A DNA stretch of 64,000 nt from Siphonodentalium dalli (taxonomy: Eukaryota > Mollusca > Scaphopoda > Gadilida > Siphonodentaliidae): contig CP136065.1 in the NCBI GenBank assembly GCA_032622095.1, positions 214,254,151 to 214,318,150 on the forward strand, written 5' to 3'. The translations under genes and the position numbers were made by a program. Each line of letters starts with the position of its first letter. Position 1 is the stretch's first letter. Shown here one piece after another: positions 25,636-36,930 of the stretch. The notes under the pieces are model-generated. The model was not told where the DNA came from. It made no database searches and worked only from the letters and a program-made list of their open reading frames with translations.

Positions 25636-27335
25636 CGGTATGCGGCTGATACGGACCCTGGCTCTTACGGACCCTGACTCATATGGACCCTGGCTCATAT
25701 GGACCACCGGCTGATACGAACCCTGGCTCTTACTGGCTCTTATTTTTACTTTCCAGTTCTAAAGTATATTTATTAATTCAAATTTAACATATACTTATGA
25801 TTGTCTTATCACAAGGTATAACTGTGATCATTTCGGTGGTGTTCTGACACAGACTATTCAGATGCATGGAAACTCGAAGTTAATACAAAGAAAACAAAAG
25901 TTGTCATTTTTTGCAAAAAAAATCTTCCGATATTTATATTTAAAGAACATACACTAGAAATCACGAAGGAATTCACATATTTAGGCGTTAAATTTTTCTC
26001 ACAAATTTCATTCTCCATCTGGAATTGCCGATACTGGTTAAGATGTAGGTTGTACTGGAAGCATTATTATGCAGAGGTCACTAGGATGGGACGTAAAGTA
26101 ACGCTCTATTGTCAAAATGAATGTTGTGTCGATCAATCTGTGCTTCCCGACTGCAATTCAACTGGTAGTACCTAAATGTTCGCATGCGTATTCAATTCAA
26201 AAGAAAAGAAAAGAAGATACTATAGGGGGATTTGGTATAACGCTCTTATGTGTAATTCAATATTAAACAGTGTTACTTTACATCTGATAAATTTGACCTT
26301 GCAAGCTGATCCATCTAATAGAAGAAAAAACAACACAGACGCTGTCAGTATCGATACAAAATCGGGCTAAGTGTTCCTGATATATTTGGTCATTGTAGCG
26401 GTTTTGGTTTTTCCTATCTATCCGAAGAAAATAAGTGTCTGCATGAAATATTCAGGAATAATTGTGTTATCTTTGTCACAAGGAACGCCCAAATGGTAAA
26501 AATTTAAAAAATCTATCATGTTATTGAGTTGTTGGTACATGACTCTCCTTCGATTTGAAGCAAAGCATTGTCCCCATATCTCTTATCTACCAGAATCGTT
26601 TCACGTGAATCTCGTCCCATCAAGAACCCGTGAGAAGTTAGCGACACTTAGTAAGCTTGACTGTCTATTAAAGCAAACCATACAAACGCTCTTCGGCGGA
26701 ATTACAGCATTCAAAAGTGGGTTGTAGGAGAGGGCCGACGGCCTGACATTTTCAATTCCACAATGTCTAACTGTATTTCATGTGGATATATCAAACCGCT
26801 TTTCAGGGGGTTATTGGTTGCATTGAACCTGATTGCTCCAGTATTATTTCTATTTGATTATAAATTGACATTTTTGTAATTTCATTTATAATTCCTGTGG
26901 TGATCTGAATCAGATTTCTGAAGGGAAAATGCGTCGGCGATATATAGGAGAGGAAAACGAGGACGGCGACCGGGAAGTTGATGTTCTTGTGGACAGACTA
27001 CTCGTCAATGAGGATTACTGCCTGCAGGTTGTTGAACGAAGTCCCCAAGCTGTACGCCCCCAGTATAAATAATAAATCGTCTGGTGGAACGTTGTTACAC
27101 ATTTGTTGTGCCTCATATATTCACATTTTTGTTATTTTAGTATGTATGTTGCCAGTATTTTAATTTATTTAAATAAAGAAAAATATAAATAAAATTGAGG
27201 TCCGTATCAGCCAGGGTCCGTATTAGCCGGGGGTCCGTAAGAGCCAGGGTCCGTATCAGCCGGTGGTCCATATGAACCAGGGTCCGTATGAGCCAGGGTC
27301 CGTAAGAGCCAGGGTCCGTATCAGCCGGCATTCAT
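25636..27335. mobile_element. Inverted-repeat element whose TIRs are arrays of an about 18-bp unit
   Basis: Left 25636-25745 has about six units of GGCTSATAYGGACCCT type. Right 27200-27335 has about seven units in inverse orientation (GGGTCCGTATCAGCC). The outermost bases (GGTATGCGGCTGATACGGAC, inverse GTCCGTATCAGCCGGCATTC) correspond. The interior of about 1.45 kb holds an RT fragment (25840-26010) and otherwise no recognised coding sequence. Confidence 0.75.
25840..26010 (+). pseudogene. Reverse transcriptase fragment (post-YADD region)
   Basis: The plus frame from 25861 reads DAWKLEVNTKKTKVVIFCKK, then LEITKEFTYLGVKFFS. This is the W.L..N..KTK...F and F.YLGV motif pair that follows the catalytic YADD box in LINE RTs. 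No YADD is preserved upstream, and the frame decays after about 26010. It sits inside the inverted-repeat element 25636-27335. Confidence 0.75.
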
Positions 27336-28104
27336 ACAAACAGTGTCCCTTGCTACTGCATACTGCAGGCCCGTTTTATTTGATGGGCGTATCCTTGATA
27401 ACCAGTCAAAGGGTTCAATCATCAGTATTCTTGACCGGGAGATTTCACTCGCCCTTGCATACTGCAAGTCCGTTCCGACGCATCACTGACCGCCAGCCCA
27501 AGGGTCAATTTTCTGCTGTCGTGTATATACAGGGACACCTCTGGAGACAAACTGCTACTGGCATTGGTTCACATAGTTGACATGGGTCGTTTATACCAAA
27601 CACATGATTTCCACACAATCATTATATGTACCTTTAAAATCAATCAATATGTAATATTTTTTTTTTTAATTATCATGACCTTAGATAACTTCTAAATGAA
27701 ACAATTACCAGAGTCAATTTCAATAGCCACCAACAGTGGACTTTTGCTATAACAACTTAATAGAGTTTTGGACACAAAGTACTGCCAGTGTAATAGAGAT
27801 AATTAGGCAAGCTTGACGAAATTCAAGTACCACTTTAATTTCGCAATAGAGTTTGTATCCTTTCATGCGTTTTGGTACAATGAACGGCTCTATTGTAGTG
27901 AATAGTCCTACATGATAAAATGACCACTTCTCATTATAATATAGTTTTGAGGCTCGAGGTCATATATGCAGCCCTATGTATCACACTAAACTGCAATTTG
28001 GAAAATGAGTTCAAATGCACATGGATTTCTTTGTTTAAATTTTTTTTATATCATATGCGAATCATTGAAATGTTGATACTAACATGATTTAATGTAAACG
28101 ACCA

Positions 28105-28470
28105 CTAAATGAGCACTACAAGTAAACATGTACACAAGCAGTCACAGAACCATATACGTTACACATTCTCTGGAAGTCTGGGGAGAAGAGAATCTTCTTC
28201 TAAAAATTGGGACAAGCAGCTATACAGCAAAATAATCCATTTCTTAACGTGGTTCATTCTGATTGGCCAACTGTGGGACAAAGGACGAAAGTCCAGATAT
28301 CGGGTGATTAAGAATGAGTCACAGATGATCAATCAATTTATAACTAAAATACAATCGCCCTTTGGACACTTCAATAAGGAGAGATACTGGTTCCTGGAAT
28401 TACAAAATAAATTATATTAACATACTCATGGCTGACCAGCTGTTATGGGATAGTGTTACACGAAACAGGT
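28105..28470 (+). repeat. Dispersed repeat, copy 2
   Basis: Copy of 24230-24720. A 103-codon frame crosses it, but the frame is not preserved in the other copy, so I do not call a gene. Confidence 0.7.
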
Positions 28471-29349
28471 TGTCTAATATATAATGTGGTTTCCTGGTTC
28501 ACGAAAAACATCAAACAAAACATCCACGATGGAAACAATTTCCGTGTGTTCCTACTATAACGTACGAAATACGAAATGAATTAAGTGCTGAGGGAGATGA
28601 ATGTTGATATGTTGATAATGTAAGTTCTGGTTACAGTATCAATGTATTGACCTGTTTTCAAGTAAGACCAATCCACCATATAATGTATACTACAAAGATC
28701 ATGTTGGCACTATGAAATTGCCAATTCTTTCGACGTTATATGACTTGCGAAAGTCAAAATAAAATGACTTAATCTTGTTTGGGATAAAAAGAAATCAATG
28801 TTCTGATTGAGCTAGGGATGCGAAGTTTTGAAGTTGAAGCTGCAGCGTTTGTAATTAGATTTTTGCCAAAAAACTGACTGTAAGACGACAATATAGCAAA
28901 GAACTGGAGAGCTTTGAATATTCGTTTTGTTTTGAAGTGTAGTACAGCACATAGGCTTACCTCGTTATGACACAATAATTGTTGCACATATAGCCTATAT
29001 GTCAGCAGCTGGTATTGACGCATTTTGACAAAGTATTTAGATTTTAGTATTGAGTCTAAATGAATATAGTTTAGTTTGGTGAATAGATATGTAGGCACAT
29101 AATTATATACGAATATATAATACGAAGGTGATGTTAACTCCGGGTGCAGAGATGTTTTCATCAATCATGAATTTTGATTGGTGAATGCGGCATTGTGCTA
29201 TCGATAAAACCGAGTAATTTCGAAAGGGACACACATTGATGTGTGCAACTTTTTAAAGAGGTTGTCGTTGAAAAATATAATAGACACTTTTCGCATAATG
29301 TATGACAGTTAATTGTTAAAATAGCTATTTGTAGTCCTAATTTTTTCAG

Positions 29350-29422
29350 ATGGTCCAAAAACATATTCACAAAATTGACGACTACCAGTCCATTTGGGAG
29401 ACAATCGTGCTTGTCACTGGCA
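29350..29422 (+). CDS. Possible small exon (unrecognised)
   Basis: A good acceptor (TAATTTTTTCAG) is followed by an ATG-initial frame, MVQKHIHKIDDYQ...LVTG, and a strong donor CA|GTAAGT at 29423, ending in phase 1. A possible partner is an exon starting at 30081 after TTTGTTTAG, which opens in the matching phase and stops at 30172 after NGMAHSFEELDSLGFMLY. No family is recognised. The splice signals and phase fit are the only support, and this could be chance in AT-rich DNA. Confidence 0.2.
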
Positions 29423-30371
29423 GTAAGTGGATTACGGGTCTTTGTGTCGTTATTATTTTGTACTTAATTTTGCAGGCATCGAGTCATAGTTTAGCCCTTT
29501 GTGTTTCGCTAGATTCTCGTGTTTCACGACGACGAATGAGTTGATTGCCACTAATAGATACAAATTAAGGCCACACGCCGATTACAATGTAAGGACATAA
29601 TCTCAGAGTCATCTCATATATTGAGGAGCTGAGAAACGATCGCGAAATTATTAATATATGATGTATTTGTGAGTTTCAAGTTGTTAAAAATCCAAAACCG
29701 TAATTGTAACAACGGATAGGGAAAAATGATAATGAATGTAAAGAACATAAATTCTTGTGACGTAGTACCCTATTCGTAATATTTATCAGTTGTCGTTCAT
29801 TATGCGTAGGGTGTCTATTGTGGTTGCTTAGTTCATGAAAACATCAAGAAAATGAATCGATACAAACATTGTCAATCTGTTCTTCTTGCAATGTATAAAA
29901 TGAATCAGGATATTGAAAAATATACATAAGTGATATGTCGATGAGGTAATTTAAGGTTGAAGTATCGACACATATGTATTTGTTCAAGTGTGACAAATCC
30001 ACCAAATAATGTATATGTCAAGAAAGCCACAAAGAGCCATGTGGAGAAAATCAATGAAACTGAGATTGTTATTTGTTTAGGTGCAAACAGGCGGCGATGG
30101 AAAACTAGTATATCTAATGGCATGGCTCACTCTTTCGAAGAACTGGATAGCTTGGGGTTCATGTTGTATTGATGCACATTGTTGAACAGGGGTAGCGACT
30201 TATTTAATATTTATAATGTGTTATGCGTCGTGTATTACTATGGCTGTCTCACAACTGGCCAGGGAAAGCTTCGAAGTTGAAATTCAGATCAATAAGTGGA
30301 GGGGAAATTGTAAGTTGGAAACCAAGCGACGATCTATAGATCTTACTACGTCCATCTGATGGACTCCATCG

Positions 30372-30586
30372 TCACGGTGCATTTATCTGGCATATGAACG
30401 CATTCCTTCTGCCTGGGCCAAAGTCTATTATCCGATATGATTTGCGTGGATTCATGACCATCCAGTATTCATTTTGTCCGGATCCTGGGTCTATCGGACC
30501 CCACTCTACCCATGGGACGACTCTGTCCAGATAGTCGTACAAAACTCCATCGTTAGCCTTCTCATACCCACCGAACCAGATGAGAC
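30372..30586 (-). CDS. Paralogous CTLD terminal exon
   Basis: The acceptor CAATCTGCTTCAG precedes 30586, followed by 2 nt, 70 codons and TGA at 30374-30372. Length, entry phase and sequence match the exon at 643-857: LIWFGGYEKANDG, VPWVEWGPIDPGSG, EYWMVMNP, RNAFICQINAP. The frame is intact with mainly conservative differences, so it was under selection until recently or still is. I could not find its CTLD N-terminal partner upstream (30.6-44 kb). It may lie in a diverged form, or the exon may be a solo duplicate. The minisatellite and several TEs occupy the region where upstream exons would be expected. As in the other copy, the E-C-V strand Cys and the EPN/WND motifs are missing. Confidence 0.72.
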
Positions 30587-30661
30587 CTGAAGCAGATTGG
30601 AAGCAAATGAGTTGAAGGGACTCAATGCACTCAATTATTATATAACAGAGTAACTAATCTA

Positions 30662-30796
30662 CAGTAATGCCCTAAATAATCGGCTCCTTAACCACAGCAG
30701 AATTATGGGTTAGTTTTAGGATTTAGTCGGAAATATGGCTTGTTGCCATTCATCGGAAAGCTCTCAGTGAGGAGTCCATTATTTAGGGAATTACTG
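30662..30796. mobile_element. Mariner-like foldback MITE, family A (copy 3, shortened)
   Basis: CAGTAATGCCCTAAATAATC at the left and the inverse (one mismatch) at the right, TA-flanked. The right arm is partly deleted. The flanks (AACAGAGTAACTAA left, its inverse right, to about 30816) are themselves an inverted repeat, so it sits inside a second, outer palindrome. It lies about 75 bp upstream (minus sense) of the CTLD terminal exon at 30586. Confidence 0.8.
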
Positions 30797-31141
30797 TAGT
30801 TTAGTTACTCTGTTAAAACCTATCATCAAGCACATGACAAAATAGATTGACTTTGTTACATTTTCTTTATTAATAATTCTCCAATATTGAGGATTTGTAT
30901 ATCTTGTATCTCAGAACATTGGCTCTATAATCATTTCATCAGTACGGTAAATCCATACTACAGTTGTTATCACTTGTCTGTGATGATTCAGAACGCGTAC
31001 TTAATCAACGATGACGTTTCAAAGGTGGTGTGATGCTAATGTGGAAAGCACAATACAATGATCGAGCCTTGATTTAAACGATGACCGGATCTGCCTATAC
31101 AATTCAAAGTCGCAACAGTTCTATTCTGTTACATATTTCAG

Positions 31142-31285
31142 GTGTATCTCCCCTCCAATACTACCCTGTAGGCCACTATAAGGAATATTTACAGAAGATA
31201 AACGAGATAAAAGAGCTGACTGAATTGCATAAAGTCATGAAAATCAAAAGACACGAATGGATCGAAGCCGAGAGACAACGTGAAT
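31142..31285 (+). CDS. Possible internal exon, plus strand (hydrophilic helical segment)
   Basis: The acceptor ACATATTTCAG precedes 31142 and a donor-like GAAT|GTAATA follows 31285. The frame is 2 nt, 47 codons, 1 nt: VSPLQYYPVGHYKEYLQKIN, then a charged segment ending EWIEAERQRE. A LINE 3' end begins about 28 bp downstream. Its exit phase fits the candidate exon at 32748. Family unknown. Confidence 0.33.
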
Positions 31286-31312
31286 GTAATAATTTTTTTG
31301 TTTTGTTTTTGT

Positions 31313-31995
31313 TATAAATTTTTTATTGATTAAGAAGAATAACAACAAAGAAAGAGACAAAATACATTCACTCATTCATGCTCTCAGTCCAAGACATGGA
31401 AGAGTTTTGCTCTTCCATGCCCTGGCCTACTTTCTTACCTGTGACATGCAATTAGACAATAGTTAAAGCCACACAATGAGTAAGGACAATTTAAAAATCA
31501 TCGTTCAACTTAAAAGCAAGACCAATAACCGATACTAGGTAATACCTTGATATATTTTGCATGAAATGGACTTTCTTTAGCAACAACAATGGTGATAAAA
31601 AAAACAATAGATAATTTTTTTTGTCTTCAGAATAACTTTAAATTTCCCTTATTAACCGGCTAAAGTGGTCGATGGTGTGTAATCTTTAAGGTTTGCAGAT
31701 TCAATGTTCCAAACACTATGTGCAGCTTTATTTGATTTAAGTTCTGAATTTAACATAAACAGTATAATTATTAAACTTAGCCATATTGAGACCGTATTGT
31801 AAATATTGTAAATATTGCATGGCTCGACAGCAAACGGGAATAATGCACAACGCTCGCTTGAATTGCGTTTGGGACTGTGACTGAAAAAATGTTGTTGTGA
31901 TGTGGTCAGCATACCATATATATATATATTGACGTTCTTGTTGATTGTATTACTGGACCAATAAGAATGATCGCTCGGGTACCGGGTAATTGATT
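31313..31995 (-). mobile_element. LINE 3' end (untranslated region copy)
   Basis: The region is homologous to 38265-38830. Both share the block around the word ctcttccatgccctggccta (31411, 38374) and the word gctcgggtaccgggtaattga (31974, 39434). The minus-strand end at about 31313 is A-rich with an AATAAAAAA-type signal. No RT codons are visible here. It lies just after the candidate exon 31142-31285. Confidence 0.6.
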
Positions 31996-32219
31996 AATGC
32001 TGTAATAATTCTAAATACAAAGCATACAAAGAGTCGAAGCGCCTCTTTCGGTGTACGTTGAGAAATTCCAACTAGAAATACCTAAGTGAAGTAGATCAAC
32101 GCCTCGATAATTTAGCGAAAATAGATATAAATTGTACCGGGAGTTTAATAAAAGGCGAACCGGAAGTGGGGCTTCTGTTAACAACTTGTTTCTTGTTTGA
32201 AGTAAACGTATTAACCCTC

Positions 32220-32660
32220 AGTAAAAAAAATTACCATATGGTGGCCATTTTGTATTTTGGCGACCATTTTGAAATAAAATCTATCATTAATTTGGTCAGT
32301 TTATAAGTTAATTTATTAACTCATCATTTAAGAACAATTACGACATACATATATCGATGCTCTATGCTGATAAGACTAACTTTCAGTCCCAGCAACATTA
32401 CACATGATAGGACAATTGGCCTTATGGTGGCCATTTTTTATTTTGGCGGCCATTTTGGATCAAAATCATCATCAATATGGTTGGTTTGTTAGTGCTTTTT
32501 TCAAGACATCACCTGACAACAGTTTAGTCATAGATATATCAAGGTTTCATGCTGATAAAAAAAATGAAATTTAACACCATAAATGCGACACATGATTTAA
32601 AAAATTGGCCTTATGTCGGCCATTTTGGATTTTGGCAGCCATCTTGGATTCAAGGACATT
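32220..32660. repeat. Three about 190-bp units carrying (A)ATGG(T/C)GGCCATTTTG
   Basis: Paired ATGGTGGCCATTTTG / TTTGGCGGCCATTTTG words occur at about 32238, 32430 and 32620, in the putative intron before exon 32748. The same motif class fills the arms of the 18.7-23.7 kb palindrome. Confidence 0.7.
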
Positions 32661-32747
32661 TTCCAGGTGGCCCATTTTTTTATTTTGTATTGTGATGATC
32701 ATTCTATCCAAAAACATTCTCAAAAGTTTGACACTAATTTTTTTTAG

Positions 32748-32976
32748 ATTTTCTCTGGCACGCACCTGTCTACAGGGAAACATCACAGGGGATAGACGCC
32801 TGGGCAAATTATATTGAAATTCTTGAACGCGATTCGTTTGACAAACAACATTTTAAGGTCGTGAACGTCCGAATTATGGAGATACAATATTGCGATGTTA
32901 TATCTGAACTGAACGACCTGTTAATGTATAGTGTTACTACTGATGAATTGCAAAACGCCATGAACACTGTTAAAGG
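32748..32976 (+). CDS. Possible exon, plus strand, cut by a MITE
   Basis: After a strong pyrimidine-tract acceptor (ATTTTTTTTAG) the frame (2 nt entry, matching 31285) reads FLWHAPVYRETSQGIDAWAN, then NVRIMEIQYCDVISELNDLL and TTDELQNAMNTVK. It runs directly into the terminal inverted repeat of a MITE (GTTAAAGGTACTC, from 32969) and stops inside it at GTQSD. The residue composition looks protein-like (helical, acidic and hydrophobic) but I recognise no family. The downstream end of the exon has probably been replaced or displaced by the MITE, so the gene may be broken. Confidence 0.36.
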
Positions 32977-33385
32977 TACTCAATCCGATTAAGCACTCCT
33001 CAATTACTATTTGTTTGGCTTCGGGGGTAAAAATATTTGAGTCGAGTCGAGTGATCAGATATCGATTTTTTAAATCTATTATTTTTCACCACCTGGAATA
33101 TTTAGTGGCCCAGGTAAAAGTCGACGAGAAGACCAAATAGCGGATGAAGATGGATAACTTTAAAATCAAGTTTTTGTATCAGATATTTGACAAACCGGCA
33201 AAATTTCATTGTACAAAATGTTGATAAATAACAGGATTTGCGCAATTTTATTCTATAGTGGACTGTGGTTAGCAATATTTTTGGGCAATTAATCGATTCT
33301 GATACCGAACCGGCATTTCATAAAATATGTTGTTGTTGGAATCTGATGATATGGGGACCATCGAATCGGATTGGGTACCTTTAAC
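32969..33385. mobile_element. MITE with GTTAAAGGTACTCAATCCGAT ends (copy 1)
   Basis: Left GTTAAAGGTACTCAATCCGA and right inverse (TCGGATTGGGTACCTTTAAC) bound 417 bp. The interior GGCAATTAATCGATTCTGAT matches the copies at 42269 and 53711. Confidence 0.85.
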
Positions 33386-33445
33386 TACTCCCGGTGGGAC
33401 AAACAGTCCAAAAGTTTGTGTTGGTGCCAACTTGGTGGTATATAT

Positions 33446-35283
33446 ATATTGCCCAGTAGGCAGGGTATATATAGATCCCAGTAGGGTGGGTGTATAAAGT
33501 ACCCAGTAGGGTGGGTGTATATAGTTCCCAGTATGGTGGGTGTATATAGTGCCCAGTAGGGTGGGTATATATAATGCCCAGTAGGGTGGTTATATATAGT
33601 GCCCAGTAGAGTGGGTTTATATATAGTGCCCAGTAGGGAGGGCATATTTAGTGCCCAGTAGGGTGGGTATATATAGTGCCCAGTAGGGTGGGTATATTTA
33701 GTGCCCAGTAGGGTGGGTATATAATGTGCCCAGTAGGGTGGGTATATATATAGTGCCCAGTAGGGTGGGTATATATAGTGCCCAGTAGGGTGGGTATATA
33801 TAGTGCCCAGTAGGGTGGGTATATATAGTGCCCAGTAGGGTGGGTATATATAGTGCCCAGTAGAGTGGGTATATATAGTGCCCAGTACGGTGGGTATATA
33901 TAGTGCCCAGTATGGTGGTATATATAGTGCCCAGTAGGGTGGGTATATATAGTGCCCAGTAGGGTGGGTATATATAGTGCCCAGTATGATGGGTATATAT
34001 AGTGCCCAGTAGGGTGGGTATATATAGTGCCCAGTAGAGTGGGTATATATAGTGCCCAGTACGGTGGGTATATATAGTGCCCAGTATGGTGGTATATATA
34101 GTGCCCAGTAGGGTGGTATATATAGTGCCCTGTCGGGTGGGTATAACGTGGGTATATATAGTGCCCAGTAGGGTGGGTATATATAGTGCCCAGTAGGGTG
34201 GGTATATATAGTGCCCAGTAGGGTGGGTATATATATAGCACAGTAGGGTGGGTATATATAGTGCCCAGTAGGGTGGGTATAATTCACTTAACGACTACGT
34301 ATGTATATATATAGTGCCGAGTGGGGTGGGTATATATAGTGCCCAGTAGGGTGGGTATATATAATGCCCAGTAGGGTGGGTATATAGAGTGCCCAATATG
34401 GTGGGTATATATAGTGCCCAGTAGGGTGGGTATATATAGTGCCCTGTAGGGTGGGTATATATAGTGCCCAGTAGGGTGGGTATATATAGTGCCAGTATAT
34501 GGTGGGTATATATAGTGTCCAGTATGGTGGGTATAACGTGAGTATATATAGTGCCCAGTAGGGTGGGTATATATAGTGCCCAGTAGGGTGGGTATATAGT
34601 GTCCAGTAGGGTGGGTATATATAGTGCCCAGTATAGGGTGGGTATATATAGTGTCCAGTAGGATGGGTATATATAGTGCCCAGTAGGATGGGTATATATA
34701 GTGCCCAGTAGGGTGGGTATATATAGGGCACAGTAGGATGGGTATAACGTGGGTTTATATAGTGCCCAGTAGGATGGGTATATATAGTGCCCAGTAGGAT
34801 GGGTATATATAGTGCCCAGTAGGGTGGGTATATATAGGGCACAGTAGGATGGGTATATATATAGCCCAGTAGGGTGGGTATATATATAGCCCAGTAGGGT
34901 GGGTACAATTCACTTAACGAATGTGGGTATATATATAGTGCCCAGTAGGGTGGGTTTATATAATGCCCAGTAGGGTGGGTATATAGTGCCCAGTAGGGTG
35001 GGTATATATAGTGCCCAGTATGGTGTGTATATATATATAGCCCAGTAGGGTGGGTATATATAGTGCCCAGTATGGTGGGTATAATTCACTTAACCACTGT
35101 GTGTATATATATAGTGCCCAGTAGGGTGGGTATATATAGTGCCCAGTAGGGTGGGTATATATAGTGCCCAGTAGGGTGGGTATATATAGTGCCCAGTAGG
35201 GTGGGTATATATAATGCCCAGTAGGGTGGGTATATAGTGCCCAGTAGGCTGGGTATATATAGTGCCCAGTAGGGTGGATATAC
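33446..35283 (-). repeat. 25-bp minisatellite array, about 70 units
   Basis: The unit GGGTATATATAGTGCCCAGT + AGGGT repeats for about 1.84 kb with unit variants (TACGG, TATGG, TAGAG). Irregular junction units GGGTATAACGTGGG or AATTCACTTAACGA occur at about 34140, 34279, 34533, 34744, 34904 and 35082. A 174-bp higher-order block (TAGAG-TACGG-TATGG series) is seen at 33861 and again at 34035. Because 25 is not divisible by three and the minus strand has no stop in any frame of the unit, three long open frames (up to 300 codons of YWALYIPTLLG-type) appear. They are not considered genes. Confidence 0.97.
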
Positions 35284-36930
35284 ACTGTCGCTTTTATTTA
35301 TCGGTCTGAGACCGCGCAACATCCCTGCCAACCTTTGACCATTAAACATACGGTCATTTTTAACATGTTGCACAGTATAAAACGTTTAAGTAACTGGCAG
35401 ACCGTAACCAGTAACTGTCAGACCGTTGTATTTTTAACGGTTCAACACAGTTTAAATAATATCAAGACCGTAACTAATAAAGGTCAGACCAATGGTATTT
35501 TTCATGGGTCAACACCACTATTTTGCTCTTAATTTGCTAATATACCATAGAATTAGCCAGGTTCCCATGGTGACAATATGATTTCCCGGTAGGCATTACG
35601 ATTCATATGTTTTTGAATGGTCGAAACTAGTATTATTCGTAACTGAAAAATACATCTTATTTCTTATGTTACGATCATAGTTTTGATGAAATGTAAATCC
35701 TCAATGCATAAAGTGATAGAGAATACTTATGAAACTTTGCAGTTTGCAGAGGATCAAGCTTGTTATCTGCCTCGTGGAATTTAATCCGGAAAAAGGCTGC
35801 GCGCGCGTAATGTGTTCGCCTTTCACTAAATACTGTATAAATATGGCTGTAAATAAAAAACGATATTAGTATAATAGCTGATAAGCCACCCCATTACTAT
35901 TCAGTTATGAGTAATACTAATTTCGACCATTCTAAAACATGAATCGGCATGCCCTTTTAAGCCATAAAAAGAACAATGCTACATGCTTCACAGTTAAAAC
36001 TCAAATTTATGTACATGTAAAAGTAAAATATCTTAATGGCATACTTTTTGGTAACATATAAGGCGTGAAATTGTCCAGTCACTTGTAAACACAGTTTTTG
36101 CTTTAACAGCTGAATCCGTATATCATGACAATACAGTAACAGTCAGAAGAAGTGGTATTTTTAGGCGCACCTTTATTGCGATATTGAGCGTGCTTAATTT
36201 AGAAAAAGGCGTGATTATAGCACAATACCAAAAATCTGTCGCGCTTATTATTGCAATATTCAAAGCAAAATATTGCGATACTAAGCGCGCTAAATTTCAT
36301 ACAGACCCGATTGTGTTATATTTATATTAGATAAATACTGTGTATATAGTGTTCATATAGCATTACAACTATAAGTATATACATATCTAAAACATTGTCT
36401 CTATTTATACAATAAACAATATAGAAAAAGCAATAATTTGATTTATATGTCACAATTTTGAGCGCAAGATGTCGTAATATTAAGCGCAAAATATTGAGAT
36501 ATTAAGCGCAAAATATTGCAATAATATCACAAGTGACATGCTTATAAGCGTTTCCACTTGTAATATTATTACGATATTGGGCGCGAAAATAGTGCGCTTA
36601 ATATACCACTTCTTTTGACTGGTAGTGTATATCAATAACAGCTAGTTGGGATTGGAACCTTCAAGACAACAGAAGATCTCATAATAACTGTGCGCAATGA
36701 AATTTTAAAGCATGATGCATCAAACTCTATACTGGTATCAGAACACTTAGTATCAATATCAGTGAGTCAGCCAAAGTTAGTTTGATAAGAACATCCAACC
36801 AATAGTGTACTCCCGGTAAATTTTCGTAATAACTTGACGATGACATGGCAAATTATGATAATGTCTCATATCCACACTCCATCCTCGTGATCTGTTTGTC
36901 CAGTCTTTTCACTTCATCCGTCAACCGATG
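35284..36930. repeat. About 1.6-kb dispersed repeat, copy 1
   Basis: Direct homologue of 45395-46960. It begins GGTCTGAGACCGCGCAACAT and runs through CCAGGTTCCCATGGTGACAA, a MITE (36134-36627) and ATCAATAACAGCTAGTTGGG to the 3' codons of ORF 36853-37251. About 90% identical by eye to copy 2. Confidence 0.85.
36134..36627. mobile_element. Mariner-like MITE, family B (copy 1)
   Basis: CAGTAACAGTCAGAAGAAGT and inverse ACTTCTTTTGACTGGTAGTG, flanked by TA on both sides. The interior is built from TTGCGATATTRAGCGC-like words (mutual inverted copies). Confidence 0.85.

Noticed and set aside
27137-27331. Minus frame rich in IRTLADTDP repeats
   Set aside because: Translation of the 18-bp tandem units at the end of the 25636-27335 element.
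33385-35373. Long minus-strand frames (300, 206, 197, 109 codons) rich in Tyr, Pro and Trp
   Set aside because: They are the 25-bp minisatellite read through. The unit has no stop in any minus frame, and overlapping frames give the same peptide.
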